A DNA stretch of 64,000 nt from Nonomuraea helvata. GTDB lineage: Bacteria > Actinomycetota > Actinomycetes > Streptosporangiales > Streptosporangiaceae. A model generated the notes under the pieces. It saw only the letters and a program-made list of their open reading frames with translations. It was not told the origin of the DNA and did not search any database. The number at the start of each line of letters is the position of its first letter. Position 1 is the first letter of the stretch. Location of the stretch: contig NZ_BAAAXV010000002.1 in assembly GCF_039535785.1 (NCBI RefSeq), forward strand, positions 372,001 to 436,000, written 5' to 3'. Positions 15,979-24,764 of this stretch are shown in pieces. The position numbers were made by a program, and so were the translations under genes.

Positions 15979-16692
15979 ATGTCTGCACCTGCAGCTTTGA
16001 TCACCGGTGGAACCAGCGGCATCGGCAAGGCGACCGCTGAACTGCTCCGCTCCCGCGGCTACCGCGTCATGGTCACCGGCGTCAGCAACCTCGCCGACGC
16101 CGGACTTCCCGATGACATCGCGATCGTCCGGGCCGACGCACGGTCCCTGCCGGACATCGACCGCGCGATGGAGCAGGCACGCCGGCAATTCGGCTCCCTC
16201 GACCTGCTCTTCCTCAACGCGGGCATCTCCCGGCCCGGCCCGATCGAGTCAACCGACGAAGCCGCCTTCGACGCCCTGTTCGATGTCAACGTCAAGGGCA
16301 GCTTCTTCACCCTGCAGAAGGCGCTCCCGCTCCTCAGCGAGGGCGCCTCGGTCGTGTTCACCGTGGGCGCCGGCGAAGGGATCGGAGCCGCCATGACCGC
16401 CGCCAAGGGCGCACTGGTCCCCCTCATGCGCTCCCTCGCGCTCGAACTCGCCCCCCGCCGCATCCGCGTCAACGCCGTCAGCCCAGGACTGATCAACACC
16501 CCTGCCTACAGCAAGATGGGTGTCTCCCAGGAAATGATCGACTCCTGGGCTCGGGACGTCCCGCTCGGCCGCGTCGGCGCTCCCGCCGATGTCGCCGAAG
16601 CCGTGGCCTTCCTCGCTTCGGACGCCGCCGGCTACATCACCGGCGACAACCTTGTCGTCTCCGGAGGCATCGGTGTCCACGCCCGCCCCTGA
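15979..16692 (+). CDS. SDR-family protein with altered active site
   Basis: The protein has 237 residues. The nucleotide-binding motif GGTSGIGKAT, the LNAG segment and the C-terminal GRVGAPADVAEAVAFLASDAAGYITG are classical short-chain dehydrogenase features. The catalytic YxxxK is MTAAK (Met139, Lys143) and the usual active-site Ser region reads VVFTVGAGEG, so both Tyr and Ser appear to be replaced. It may have lost or changed its redox chemistry. The ATG at 15979 follows AAAGGA; an upstream ATG at 15859 would run through the operator. It is probably controlled by the divergent TetR. Confidence 0.85.
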   Translation: MSAPAALITGGTSGIGKATAELLRSRGYRVMVTGVSNLADAGLPDDIAIVRADARSLPDIDRAMEQARRQFGSLDLLFLNAGISRPGPIESTDEAAFDALFDVNVKGSFFTLQKALPLLSEGASVVFTVGAGEGIGAAMTAAKGALVPLMRSLALELAPRRIRVNAVSPGLINTPAYSKMGVSQEMIDSWARDVPLGRVGAPADVAEAVAFLASDAAGYITGDNLVVSGGIGVHARP

Positions 16693-16753
16693 CGAGCGGT
16701 TCCGCACTCGGCCACGGGCCATGTGCCTGTCGCCTGGCGGCGTGCGGCCGAGG

Positions 16754-17419
16754 TCAGGGCGTCTCACCGCGTTCGCGCAAGGTCGCCACACCCTCGCCTT
16801 CGAGCTCGTCGCAGTACGAGGCGCGCCCGGTCATGGCCATCGTCAGCGCCAACGTGGTGCCCGCCACGAGCGGGCCGGAGCCCGCGGTGAAGGGCCCGTC
16901 GTTCGCGAAGAGACGCAGGCCGCTGATCCGCCCCCTGGCGAGGACGACCAGGTCAGAGCGCCGGTAGTAGTCGGCGACCACGGTGAGCGTCTCCATCGGG
17001 TAGTCGCGGCGGATGCCCAGAGGCCGCCGGATGTCCTCGCCGTGCACGATCGTCTCGCCCAGCATCGCCACGGTCGGCAGGGGCGGTTTGGTGGTGCCGG
17101 TGATGACGCCGCGGAACCTGCCGAGCGTCTCGGCCGGGCTCGCTCCCAGCTGCTCGGCCAGCCGCATGGCCACCTGTCTGTCGAAGTCGAAGCGGCAGCG
17201 GATGACGCCTGCCAGCCATCGCACCGGGTTGAGGGTGGCGCCCGCGGTGAGGTGCGCCAGCACCTCGCGCACGGTCAACCCGGTGCACAGCGACGGCGTG
17301 ACCCACTGCTCGCCGGTCAGATCCGCCAGGTCGGCCGCCAGGGCCGCCCGTTCGGCGTGGATCAGCGACCAGAGGTCGGCGTCGCGGTGCCGGGTCGGCC
17401 GGGATACCGGGTCGGTCAT
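16754..17419 (-). CDS. Maleylpyruvate isomerase family mycothiol-dependent protein
   Basis: The protein has 221 residues. The DinB-like four-helix fold has the family's metal-site pattern: VREVLAHLTAG near the N-terminus and MLGETIVHGEDIRRPLG in the middle. Members bind a divalent metal and use mycothiol, the actinobacterial thiol. The substrate is unknown. The ATG at 17419 overlaps the TGA of a truncated VOC-domain fragment upstream, so the gene was once translationally coupled to a glyoxalase-type gene. Confidence 0.85.
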   Translation of the reverse strand: MTDPVSRPTRHRDADLWSLIHAERAALAADLADLTGEQWVTPSLCTGLTVREVLAHLTAGATLNPVRWLAGVIRCRFDFDRQVAMRLAEQLGASPAETLGRFRGVITGTTKPPLPTVAMLGETIVHGEDIRRPLGIRRDYPMETLTVVADYYRRSDLVVLARGRISGLRLFANDGPFTAGSGPLVAGTTLALTMAMTGRASYCDELEGEGVATLRERGETP

Positions 17420-17505
17420 GCGTCCCTCCTGCTCAGCAGGCCGACCAGGTTGCCGTCGGGGTCGGCGAACACCGCGATCCGGCCGAGCGGTGTCGGCACC
17501 GGCTC
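17416..17505 (-). pseudogene. Remnant of a VOC (glyoxalase-like) protein, C-terminus only
   Basis: The last ~28 codons read PTPLGRIAVFADPDGNLVGLL followed by SRRDA and stop. This is the usual final strand of VOC-superfamily proteins. Homology stops at about 17505, and beyond it the opposite strand carries the tail of a sigma factor gene. The TGA overlaps the ATG of the mycothiol-family gene. It looks like the end point of a deletion or recombination. Confidence 0.6.
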
Positions 17506-17544
17506 ACCGCGGAGCGGATCTCCTCCCCCACCCAGCAGCAGACC

Positions 17545-17934
17545 TTGCGGAAGCTGGGCGACGCCCACGTACGCAAGCTGGTCACCGGATTCGCCACGGC
17601 GCTGGAACGCGGCGACGCCGACGCCCTGGTGGCGCTGCTGACGGAGGACGTCACCTGGTCGATGCCACCGATGGCGCACTGGTACTCCGGCTTGGAGGCC
17701 GTCGCCGACTTCGCGCTTCAGGTCCCGATGACCAGATGCCCCAGTTGGCGCACCCTGCCCACCAGCGCGAACGGCCAGCCCGCCGTGGCCTTCTACCTCG
17801 GCGCCGACCCCACCGGGCCGCATCTCGCCTGGTCGATCACCGTGTTCGCGCTGCGTGGCGAGCACATTGCCGAGATCGTCACCTTCCTCGGCCCCGACCA
17901 CTTCCCACTCCTCGCCCTGCCTGCCTCGGTGTAG
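17545..17934 (+). CDS. SnoaL/NTF2-like domain protein, probably the tail of an ECF sigma factor
   Basis: The protein has 129 residues. KLVTGFATALERGDADALVALLTEDVTWSMPPMAHWYSGLEAV is the SnoaL-like C-terminal domain of SigG-type ECF sigma factors. The frame upstream (SSPTQQQTLRKLGD) resembles the linker between sigma4 and SnoaL in those proteins, but no sigma2 or sigma4 remains. The TTG at 17545 has no ribosome-binding site. It is most likely a truncated remnant next to the VOC fragment, though the domain itself is intact and could still fold. Confidence 0.6.
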   Translation: MRKLGDAHVRKLVTGFATALERGDADALVALLTEDVTWSMPPMAHWYSGLEAVADFALQVPMTRCPSWRTLPTSANGQPAVAFYLGADPTGPHLAWSITVFALRGEHIAEIVTFLGPDHFPLLALPASV

Positions 17935-18176
17935 GCGCGGCGGGGCAACGATTAGCGCCATCATCACGATATTTCCGGCCATATCACGATCTATGACGTC
18001 CATAGGTGAATGTTTCGTGGTACGACGTACGAGCGAACGTGTGGATCGGCTGGATGGTGCGCTCGGCCTGCCCACGGTGCGCGCTCGCCGCGCCGCCGGG
18101 CCACGGGGCCGTCGACGGGGACGATCAGAGTCGGCCGCGTGCCATGCGAGGGCCAGTCGACGACGATTGGAGCGAT

Positions 18177-19751
18177 GTGCGACCGAAGTCCTCTGTACTG
18201 GCCGCCGCCTTGGCGGTGGTGGCAATCCTGTTACCGACCCTGTTACCGACCGCGGCGGCCGCAGGCGCGGCCACCCCGGACGGAGCCTCGGCGGAGGCGG
18301 CGAAGGGCGGCATCGTCTGGGCCCCCTGCGAGGAGGAGCCCTCCGCCGAGTGCGGCACGCTGACCGTGCCGATCGACTGGTCGAGGCCGCAGGGCCCCAC
18401 CATCGACCTCGCTCTCGCCCGGCGCAAGGCCACCGATCCCGCGGCTCGGATCGGCTCCCTGGTGATCAACCCGGGCGGGCCGGGCGGATCGGGCGTGGAG
18501 GCCGCCTACGGCGCTCCCGACTTCTTCACCGAAGAGCTCCAGCGGCACTTCGACATCGTCGGCTTCGACCCCAGGGGCGTGGGCCGCAGCCACCCGGTGA
18601 TCTGCTCGGCTTCGCTGTACAACCAGATGCCGTACGCGGTCATGACCAGCCAGGCCGACTTCGACAGGTGGAGCGCCTACGCCAGGAGGCTGCGCCAGGA
18701 CTGCCGGGCCCGTACCGGCCCTCTGTACGACCACGTCGACTCGGCGAACGTCGCGCGGGACCTGGACGCCATCCGCGCCGCCCTCGGCGAGGAGAAGCTC
18801 ACCTACTACGGGATCTCCTACGGCACGCTGATCGGGCAGATGTACGCCGAGCTGTTCCCCGGCCGCATCCGGGCCCTGGCGCTCGACAGCAACATGGACC
18901 ACAGCCTCGGCGTCAAGGCCTTCCTCGACACGGAGGCGGCCGCCGTCGAGGACGCGTTCGACGAGTTCGTCGCCTGGTGTGAGCACGAGTCCGCCTGCGC
19001 CCTGCACGGCCAGGACGTCCGGGCGCTGTGGGAGCGGCTGCTGGCCAAGGCACGCAGCGGGCAGCTGTACTACCCAGGCGTCACGGACCGCCCGATGACC
19101 GAGGTGCAGGTCCTCTGGCAGGGCGTGCTGGGGACCGAGGGCCCCGCCTGGCAACTGCTGAGCGAGATGCTGCGCGCACTGGACGGCGGACCGCTGCCGG
19201 AGTGGGTGCCTCCGCCGCCCGGCCGGCAGCCCGTGACAGGGGAGGTCGCCGAACTGCCGACCACGATCCTCTGCGAGGACTACAACCTGCGGGTCCGCAA
19301 TTACCACGAGTACGCCGCGCTGCTGCGCAGCTCCCGCCGCCTCGCTCCCGACATGCGCCTCAATCCGATGCCGATCGAGGACCTGCCCGTCTGCCTCGGC
19401 CACCCCACCACCAACCCGCAGCACCGGCTGCGCTACACGGGCAGTGCTCCGCTGCTGCTGGGCAACTCGATCCACGACCCTTCCACGCCGTACGTCTGGT
19501 CCGCCGACGTGGGCCGCCAGCTCGGCCCCAAGGCGGTGCTGCTCACGTACGAGGGCTGGGGCCACCGCATCTACGGCAAGGACGAGTGCAGCACGGTGCC
19601 CATCGACAACTACCTGATCTCGCTGACCGTGCCCCCGCACGGCTTCCGCTGCCCCGTGGGCGGCCGGGCCGACGCCACGGTCAAGCGGCAGCCTGAGCTC
19701 TGGCCGACCGACCGACTCCCCTGGGGCGGTCCCAGGGTCAGCCACGACTGA
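18177..19751 (+). CDS. Secreted alpha/beta hydrolase (tripeptidyl aminopeptidase family)
   Basis: About 524 residues from the GTG at 18177, which follows GGAG and leads directly into a signal peptide (VLAAALAVVAILLPTLLPTAAAAGA). Longer starts back to 18006 place non-signal sequence in front. The oxyanion segment is NPGGPGGSG and the nucleophile motif GISYGTLIG. The acid is probably in NSIHDPSTP and the histidine in GWGHRIYG, within the TAP-like C-terminal domain. The family removes short peptides from the N-termini of extracellular proteins. It stands alone and converges with GH89 across a strong hairpin. The region 17935-18176 shows no gene. Confidence 0.87.
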   Translation: MRPKSSVLAAALAVVAILLPTLLPTAAAAGAATPDGASAEAAKGGIVWAPCEEEPSAECGTLTVPIDWSRPQGPTIDLALARRKATDPAARIGSLVINPGGPGGSGVEAAYGAPDFFTEELQRHFDIVGFDPRGVGRSHPVICSASLYNQMPYAVMTSQADFDRWSAYARRLRQDCRARTGPLYDHVDSANVARDLDAIRAALGEEKLTYYGISYGTLIGQMYAELFPGRIRALALDSNMDHSLGVKAFLDTEAAAVEDAFDEFVAWCEHESACALHGQDVRALWERLLAKARSGQLYYPGVTDRPMTEVQVLWQGVLGTEGPAWQLLSEMLRALDGGPLPEWVPPPPGRQPVTGEVAELPTTILCEDYNLRVRNYHEYAALLRSSRRLAPDMRLNPMPIEDLPVCLGHPTTNPQHRLRYTGSAPLLLGNSIHDPSTPYVWSADVGRQLGPKAVLLTYEGWGHRIYGKDECSTVPIDNYLISLTVPPHGFRCPVGGRADATVKRQPELWPTDRLPWGGPRVSHD

Positions 19752-19759
19752 GCACGCAT

Positions 19760-19802
19760 GACGCCGCCCATGGCCGCCGGCTGCGTGGCCATGGGCGGCG
19801 TC
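19760..19802. terminator. Bidirectional hairpin terminator
   Basis: A 16-bp perfect stem (19760-19775 with 19787-19802) and an 11-nt loop lie between the convergent peptidase (ends 19751) and GH89 (ends 19811) genes. Confidence 0.7.
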
Positions 19803-19810
19803 CGCGCGGG

Positions 19811-22800
19811 TCACTGCTGCGGCGTCCCGTACACGCTGACCTCGGTGAGGTGGAACGACAGGTTGGCGCTGTTGTGGGTGCCGACCACCCGGACATACCG
19901 GGCCTTGGCCTCGGTGGTCATGGTGTCCCCGGCGTCGGTCACGGCCCGGGCGCCTTGGCGGCCGCCGAGGGTGTACCAGGTGGTGCCGTCGAGGCTGCCT
20001 TCCAGCCGGTACTCGTAGTAACGCCCGCCCCCGACATAGTTGCGTACGTTGACGCGTGAGATGTCGTTGACCGCGCCCAGATCGACCTGCCACCAGGTGG
20101 TGTCCCAGATCAGCTGGCTGGCGAAGTAGGGCGAGTTGGCCCGGTTGCCGTCGTTCGCGTGCTCTGGACCCCGGTTCGGCTCCCAGCTCAGCGCGGTGAC
20201 CGGCTTGCGGAGGCTCTGCAGCGTGTCCCCCGCGCCGTCGCGGGCAGTCGACGGGGCCGGTGCCGGATCGGTCAGCGTGGCGACCGCCTGCTGGCCGGTG
20301 TGGCGGTTGGCCGCGCTGACGAACAGGCCGGCGTCGAGCGCGGCGCCGGTGCCCGGGACGCGGGCCGACCCGACCAGCGACCAGTTCCTGCCGTCGCTGC
20401 TGCACGAGCCGGTGAGCCGGTCGCCGGACCTGCCGATGCGCACCTGCACCGGTGGTGCGAACCCGCCCACTTCCGCGTACGAGTCGAACTGCCCGTTGCC
20501 GTCGGAGTCCCAGCTGAACACGCAGCCGTGACCCGGAGTGACGGCGATGTTCGCGTAGCCGGTGGAGCCGGGGGTGGCCAGGTCGTTGCTCACCACCAGC
20601 CCGGCCCGGGTCCACTCCGACGAGCCGTCCTCGCGCAGCACCGTGCTCGCGAGCTGCTGCCCGTCGGCCAGGGCGCCCTTGCGGTAGGCGGTGGCCAGCT
20701 CGTTGGTCTCCCGCCACAGATCCGCACCGCCCGCCGCGATCGCGACGCCGTCGCCGGTGGGCGCGAACTCGGCCGGCACGTTGGCCATCGTCCGGTACGA
20801 CGCGGGCACGGCTCCGGCGATCAGCAGGCGGGTCGAGGCCCGGTCCTGCCGGTCGGCGTCGCCGGATCGCCAGGAGGCGGTGACGTCCAGCGCCAGGGTG
20901 TCGCCCGGGGCCTGGTCGGCAGGGACGGTCACCGTCCACGTGGCGGTGAGCTTGCCGAGCGGGGCGACCTGGTCGGCGCGGCTCGGTGAGGTGGCCCGCA
21001 CCTGGAACCCGCGTGGGACGTCGGGCCGGAGCGTGACCTTGCCGGTGGGCCGCAGCGTGTTGTCGTTGGTGAACACGGCGGTGACCTGCACCGTCTCGCC
21101 CGGCTTGACGCCCTTGCGGTCGACCCCGACGGTCACCGCGCCGTCCGGCAGCGCCGCCACCCGGCTCGCCTCGCGGTAGAAGTCGCCGCTCGGTTCGGAG
21201 GCCAGCTTGGTGCCGGCTTTCGCCCAGTCCTGGGCGACGGCGAGCCAGTCGATCGGCTCGGGGTACTCCTTGCCCGAGCGCAGCGCGGTCTTCAGGTGGT
21301 CGAAGAAGAGCTGCCACCGCTTGGCGTAGTACTGCCCGACGAGGCCGTTCATCTCCCTGCGGGCGTAGTCCTGCAGACGGGCGCCGGTGGCCCAGAGCGT
21401 GACCAGCGACTTGAGGTTGTAGTCCAGGGTCGCCGCCTCGGCCGGGGTGGCGGCCTGCCGGCGGGCCTCCTTCTGCCAGACCCCGAGCAGGAAGTTCTCG
21501 TCGGTGCCGAGCAGCCGATCCATCAGCCGCATCTGGTCCATCCACTGGCCGGTGAGGCGCTCGAAGCGGTCGAGGTCCTTGGCCCGGTAGGCGGCGCGGA
21601 TCTCGGGCAGCCGCAGCCGGCTGTGGTTGGCCAGCACCTGCCGTGCGACGTCGACGAGGTCGTAGCGGTAGGCGCCGGAGCCGCGCAGCCGCCGGTCCAC
21701 CTGGAGCAGCTCGTCGAGCGCCCGGTCGAAGGCGGCGATGTCGTACGGCAGCGGGTAGCCGGTGTTCGCCAGGCCGGGCTCGTCGTCGTACAGGCCGGTG
21801 ACGTGCCGGCTGTCGGCGCCGGCGGGCCAGCTGTAGACGGTGTCGAGGAGGATCTGCCAGGCCGCCTTGGCATGGGGATCGTCGCCGCCGTACCGGGCCG
21901 TGGCGTAGTCGGCGAACCATTGCCGCATGTCGACCGGGCCGTCCTGCCACGGCAGGTCGGCGAAGAACGCGACCGCGGCCGGGTTGTTGTCGATGGCCTC
22001 GGGCATCACCGCGATGCCGTTCAGCGCCGTGCGGGGCTTGTCACGCCAGGCGTGGAACTTCTCGTTCCACACGGTCAACCGGGCGCCGAGATTGACATGG
22101 CCGCCGAAGTTCCAGATGGTGCCGAACGCGTACCCAGTGCCGAAGAAGTCCTTGTCCCGGTCGGTGATGCCGGGTTCCTCGCTGATGCCGTCGACGATGA
22201 ACATCTTGGTGCGGTCGATGGCCTGGAGCGTCGCCGGCAGCGGGTTGCTCTGCCAGCCCAGGATCGTCCACAGCGCATCGGGGTGGGCGGCGTTCAGCGC
22301 CCGCTGCACCGCCTGTGACGCCTGCGCGACGTTGACCGTTCCGGCCGTGCCGCCTTCGTGCAGCAGGTCCATCTTGTACATCGTGCTGGAGCCGAACAGC
22401 TCGTTCTGCACCCGGTAGAACGTGGCCGCGACGCGCTCGAAGACGGGATTCGTCGGGTCGAGCCAGTGGGGGCGTTCGAGCTGGTTCCAGGTGCCCTGCG
22501 GGACCGTGTTGGCGCCCGGGTTGCGGGTCTTGAAGTCGGTCGGCACGGTGCCGAAATAGCCGGGCAGCACGGGGACCATGCCCAGCGAACGCAGGCGGTC
22601 GGCCATCTTGCGGCCGAGCCCGATCCGCTGGTCGATGAGGTGCTGGGAGATCGGGCTGTCGGTGCAGCACATGTTCTGCAGCAGCCACCAGGACTGGTGG
22701 CCCGGCTGCGGGATCCACTGGCGCATCTCCTGGTCGGAGTAGCCGAACTCCATGAAGGTGCGCTGGTAGACGGCCTCCTGGCCCTCGTAGACGAGCACCT

Positions 22801-23347
22801 CGTTGATGCCGTGCAGGGCCAGGACGTCGATCCGCCGCTGCCACTCCGTCCAGCTCAGGTACGCGCCCGCGTAGCCCTGGTTGGTGTCGTTGAGTGCGAA
22901 GCGGTGATCCACCGACGAGTCCCTGGCGATGGGGGCCGTGGGCAACGGGAGGCGCTGGGGCAGGTCGGTCTGGGAGCCGTTGATCGAGATGTCGGCGTGG
23001 GCCACCTGGCGCAGGTAGGAGCCGAAGCCGGTCAGCTGGACCGCGGGGGTCGTACCGGCGACGACGAGGCGGCCCTTGTCGGCGTACACCTCGAACCGGT
23101 CCCGGCCCGCGCCCTTGTCGAGCGTGCGCAGGGTGACCTGCTTGGCGCGCGATGTTCCGATCAGGCGTTCCAGGGCCTGCGCCGCCGGACCGGCGAGCCC
23201 GGCGGACGCCGGCTCTGCGGGCGTGTCGGCCGCCGCGCCGGGCTGATGGACGAAGGGGGCGGCGAGCATCGAGAGCAGGACGGCGAGCGCCACCAGGGGT
23301 CGCGGTAAGAGCGGGACGGGGCTTCGGGGTTCGCGGGAACGGGTCAT
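19811..23347 (-). CDS. GH89 alpha-N-acetylglucosaminidase, secreted and multimodular
   Basis: The protein has 1,178 residues with a signal peptide (PLVALAVLLSMLAAPFVHQPGAA). Residues about 45-750 match GH89 (NAGLU-type) enzymes: SYLRQVAHADISING, QGYAGAYLSWTEWQRRIDVL, VLPGYFGTVP, MDLLHEGGTAG, GWQSNPLPATL and VMPEAIDNNP. A NEW3-type domain follows (VKPGETVQVTAVFTND). Next comes a laminin-G-like regulatory segment, and last a F5/8 type C module (WWQVDLGAVNDISRVNVRNY). It should release terminal alpha-linked GlcNAc from glycoproteins, mucin or heparin-like chains outside the cell. GGAGG precedes the ATG. It is divergent from a ROK regulator with two palindromes between them. Confidence 0.92.
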   Translation of the reverse strand: MTRSREPRSPVPLLPRPLVALAVLLSMLAAPFVHQPGAAADTPAEPASAGLAGPAAQALERLIGTSRAKQVTLRTLDKGAGRDRFEVYADKGRLVVAGTTPAVQLTGFGSYLRQVAHADISINGSQTDLPQRLPLPTAPIARDSSVDHRFALNDTNQGYAGAYLSWTEWQRRIDVLALHGINEVLVYEGQEAVYQRTFMEFGYSDQEMRQWIPQPGHQSWWLLQNMCCTDSPISQHLIDQRIGLGRKMADRLRSLGMVPVLPGYFGTVPTDFKTRNPGANTVPQGTWNQLERPHWLDPTNPVFERVAATFYRVQNELFGSSTMYKMDLLHEGGTAGTVNVAQASQAVQRALNAAHPDALWTILGWQSNPLPATLQAIDRTKMFIVDGISEEPGITDRDKDFFGTGYAFGTIWNFGGHVNLGARLTVWNEKFHAWRDKPRTALNGIAVMPEAIDNNPAAVAFFADLPWQDGPVDMRQWFADYATARYGGDDPHAKAAWQILLDTVYSWPAGADSRHVTGLYDDEPGLANTGYPLPYDIAAFDRALDELLQVDRRLRGSGAYRYDLVDVARQVLANHSRLRLPEIRAAYRAKDLDRFERLTGQWMDQMRLMDRLLGTDENFLLGVWQKEARRQAATPAEAATLDYNLKSLVTLWATGARLQDYARREMNGLVGQYYAKRWQLFFDHLKTALRSGKEYPEPIDWLAVAQDWAKAGTKLASEPSGDFYREASRVAALPDGAVTVGVDRKGVKPGETVQVTAVFTNDNTLRPTGKVTLRPDVPRGFQVRATSPSRADQVAPLGKLTATWTVTVPADQAPGDTLALDVTASWRSGDADRQDRASTRLLIAGAVPASYRTMANVPAEFAPTGDGVAIAAGGADLWRETNELATAYRKGALADGQQLASTVLREDGSSEWTRAGLVVSNDLATPGSTGYANIAVTPGHGCVFSWDSDGNGQFDSYAEVGGFAPPVQVRIGRSGDRLTGSCSSDGRNWSLVGSARVPGTGAALDAGLFVSAANRHTGQQAVATLTDPAPAPSTARDGAGDTLQSLRKPVTALSWEPNRGPEHANDGNRANSPYFASQLIWDTTWWQVDLGAVNDISRVNVRNYVGGGRYYEYRLEGSLDGTTWYTLGGRQGARAVTDAGDTMTTEAKARYVRVVGTHNSANLSFHLTEVSVYGTPQQ

Positions 23348-23388
23348 CGGCGGCCACCTCCGAGGGGGCGTGCAGGGGCACCAATTAT

Positions 23389-23414
23389 GTAAAGACTTTA
23401 CGTAAACACTTTAC
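23389..23414. promoter_or_regulatory. Tandem ROK-type operators
   Basis: Two abutting 13-bp palindromes, GTAAAGACTTTAC (23389-23401) and GTAAACACTTTAC (23402-23414), lie between the divergent GH89 and ROK genes. They are A/T-rich in a 70% GC background and resemble operators of ROK repressors. The adjacent ROK protein is the natural ligand. Confidence 0.75.
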
Positions 23415-23457
23415 GAAATATACTCAGCCGTAGGCGACCGGTAGGTCAAGACCCCGG

Positions 23458-24657
23458 ATGGGAGCGCGGATGAAGGAGGAGCGGCCGGCGGGCACGCCGG
23501 TGCTGCGCAGGATGAACCGGGCCGCGGTGCTCGACGCCGTCCGGCAGTGCGCGCCCGAGCCGGTGCGGTTGGCCGAACTCGCCCAGCTGACCGAGCTCAC
23601 CCGCCCGACGGTCGCCCAGGCGGTGGAGGATCTGCTGGCCGCCGGCTGGCTGCGGCAGCACGCGCCGCAGCCGGCCACGGTGGGCAGACCGGCGACGCGG
23701 TTCTCACTGAACGGCCGGGCGGCGCCCGTACTCGGCCTCGACCTCGGGCCGCACACCGTCACGGCGGGCATCACCGACCTCGCCGGTGAGCGCCTCGCCG
23801 TGATCCGCCGGACGGTCCGTCGGCGCGACGCCCGGCACCTGCTCGAGGCGGTCGACGAGACAGCGGGCGAGGCGCTGGCGACGGCCGGCCTGGCCGCCGA
23901 ACAGATCACGGCGGTCACCGCGGGGACCCCGGGCATCGTCGAGGCGGGCACCGGCCGGGTGCTGTTCGCGCCGAGCGTGCCGGGCTGGTCGGAGATCGAC
24001 CTCGTCGGCCACCTGCGGGCCCGTTTCAGGTGTCCGGTCACGGTGGAGAACGACGCGAACCTGGCCGCGCTGGCGGCGGCACACCAGCGCACCGGCTCGG
24101 GCACCCTGCTCGCGGTCCAGTGGGGTGAGCGGCTCGGAGCCGGGGTCGTCATCGACGGGCGGCTGCATCGGGGCGCGGGACAGGCCGGGGAGATCGGCTT
24201 CATCCGTCCCGCCGGCGACCTTCCCGGCTCGACCGGCGACGGCCGTGGGCCGTTGGAGCGCGCGATCGGCGCCGAGGCGATCGTCGATCTCGCCCGCCGC
24301 AGCGCCGCGGAGCATCCGCAGTCCGGGCTCGCCCGTGCGACGGACGCGGCCGCCGTCTTCGCGGCCGCCGCCGCGGGTGACCCGGTCGCCGCCGAGGTCG
24401 TCGACCAGGTCGCCGCCGTCTTCGCCGAGGCGATCGCACCCGCCGTTCTCGTGCTCTCCCCGCACGCCATAGTGATCGGCGGTGGCATCGCCCGAGCCGG
24501 CGCGGTCCTGCTGGACGCGATCGCGCGGCACCTCGAAGACCTGACCCTCACCCCGCCGAGCGTGGAGCTGTCGGAGCTGGCCGAGGGCACCGTACTCACC
24601 GGCGCCACCCAGATGGCGCTGGACGAGGTGTGGCGCGACACCCTGGCCGCCTGCTGA
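23458..24657 (+). CDS. ROK-family transcriptional repressor
   Basis: The protein has 399 residues. The N-terminal winged helix reads LAQLTELTRPTVAQAVEDLLAAGWL. The sugar-kinase-like ROK domain has LGLDLGPHTVTAGITDLAGE, PGIVEAGTG, VENDANLAALA and GAGVVIDGRLHRGAGQAGEIGF. The CxCGxxGC zinc motif that normally follows GEIGH is absent (GRGPLERAIG), so ligand sensing may differ. An alternative start, ATG 23470, has GGAG at better spacing. It probably senses GlcNAc or a product of the divergent GH89 enzyme. Confidence 0.88.
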   Translation: MGARMKEERPAGTPVLRRMNRAAVLDAVRQCAPEPVRLAELAQLTELTRPTVAQAVEDLLAAGWLRQHAPQPATVGRPATRFSLNGRAAPVLGLDLGPHTVTAGITDLAGERLAVIRRTVRRRDARHLLEAVDETAGEALATAGLAAEQITAVTAGTPGIVEAGTGRVLFAPSVPGWSEIDLVGHLRARFRCPVTVENDANLAALAAAHQRTGSGTLLAVQWGERLGAGVVIDGRLHRGAGQAGEIGFIRPAGDLPGSTGDGRGPLERAIGAEAIVDLARRSAAEHPQSGLARATDAAAVFAAAAAGDPVAAEVVDQVAAVFAEAIAPAVLVLSPHAIVIGGGIARAGAVLLDAIARHLEDLTLTPPSVELSELAEGTVLTGATQMALDEVWRDTLAAC

Positions 24658-24764
24658 ACGGGGTGTCAGGCGAGGATCACTGTTCAATGTCAATATTTGA
24701 AATTTCATAACTCGTCCATGTCTTATATGGGTTTTCCGGCGTTTGTCGGTTTACGCTCCCCCGC

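Noticed and set aside
18243..21950. A 1,235-codon open frame on the minus strand, crossing the peptidase and GH89 genes
   Set aside because: It is composed of Arg/Gly/Ala-rich shadow sequence in the wrong frame and overlaps two well-supported genes on both strands. Very high GC suppresses stop codons.
24670..24735. Possible PhoP box upstream of the secreted nuclease (GTTCA and GTCCA half-sites)
   Set aside because: The half-sites are not spaced as 11-nt direct repeats and conservation is weak.
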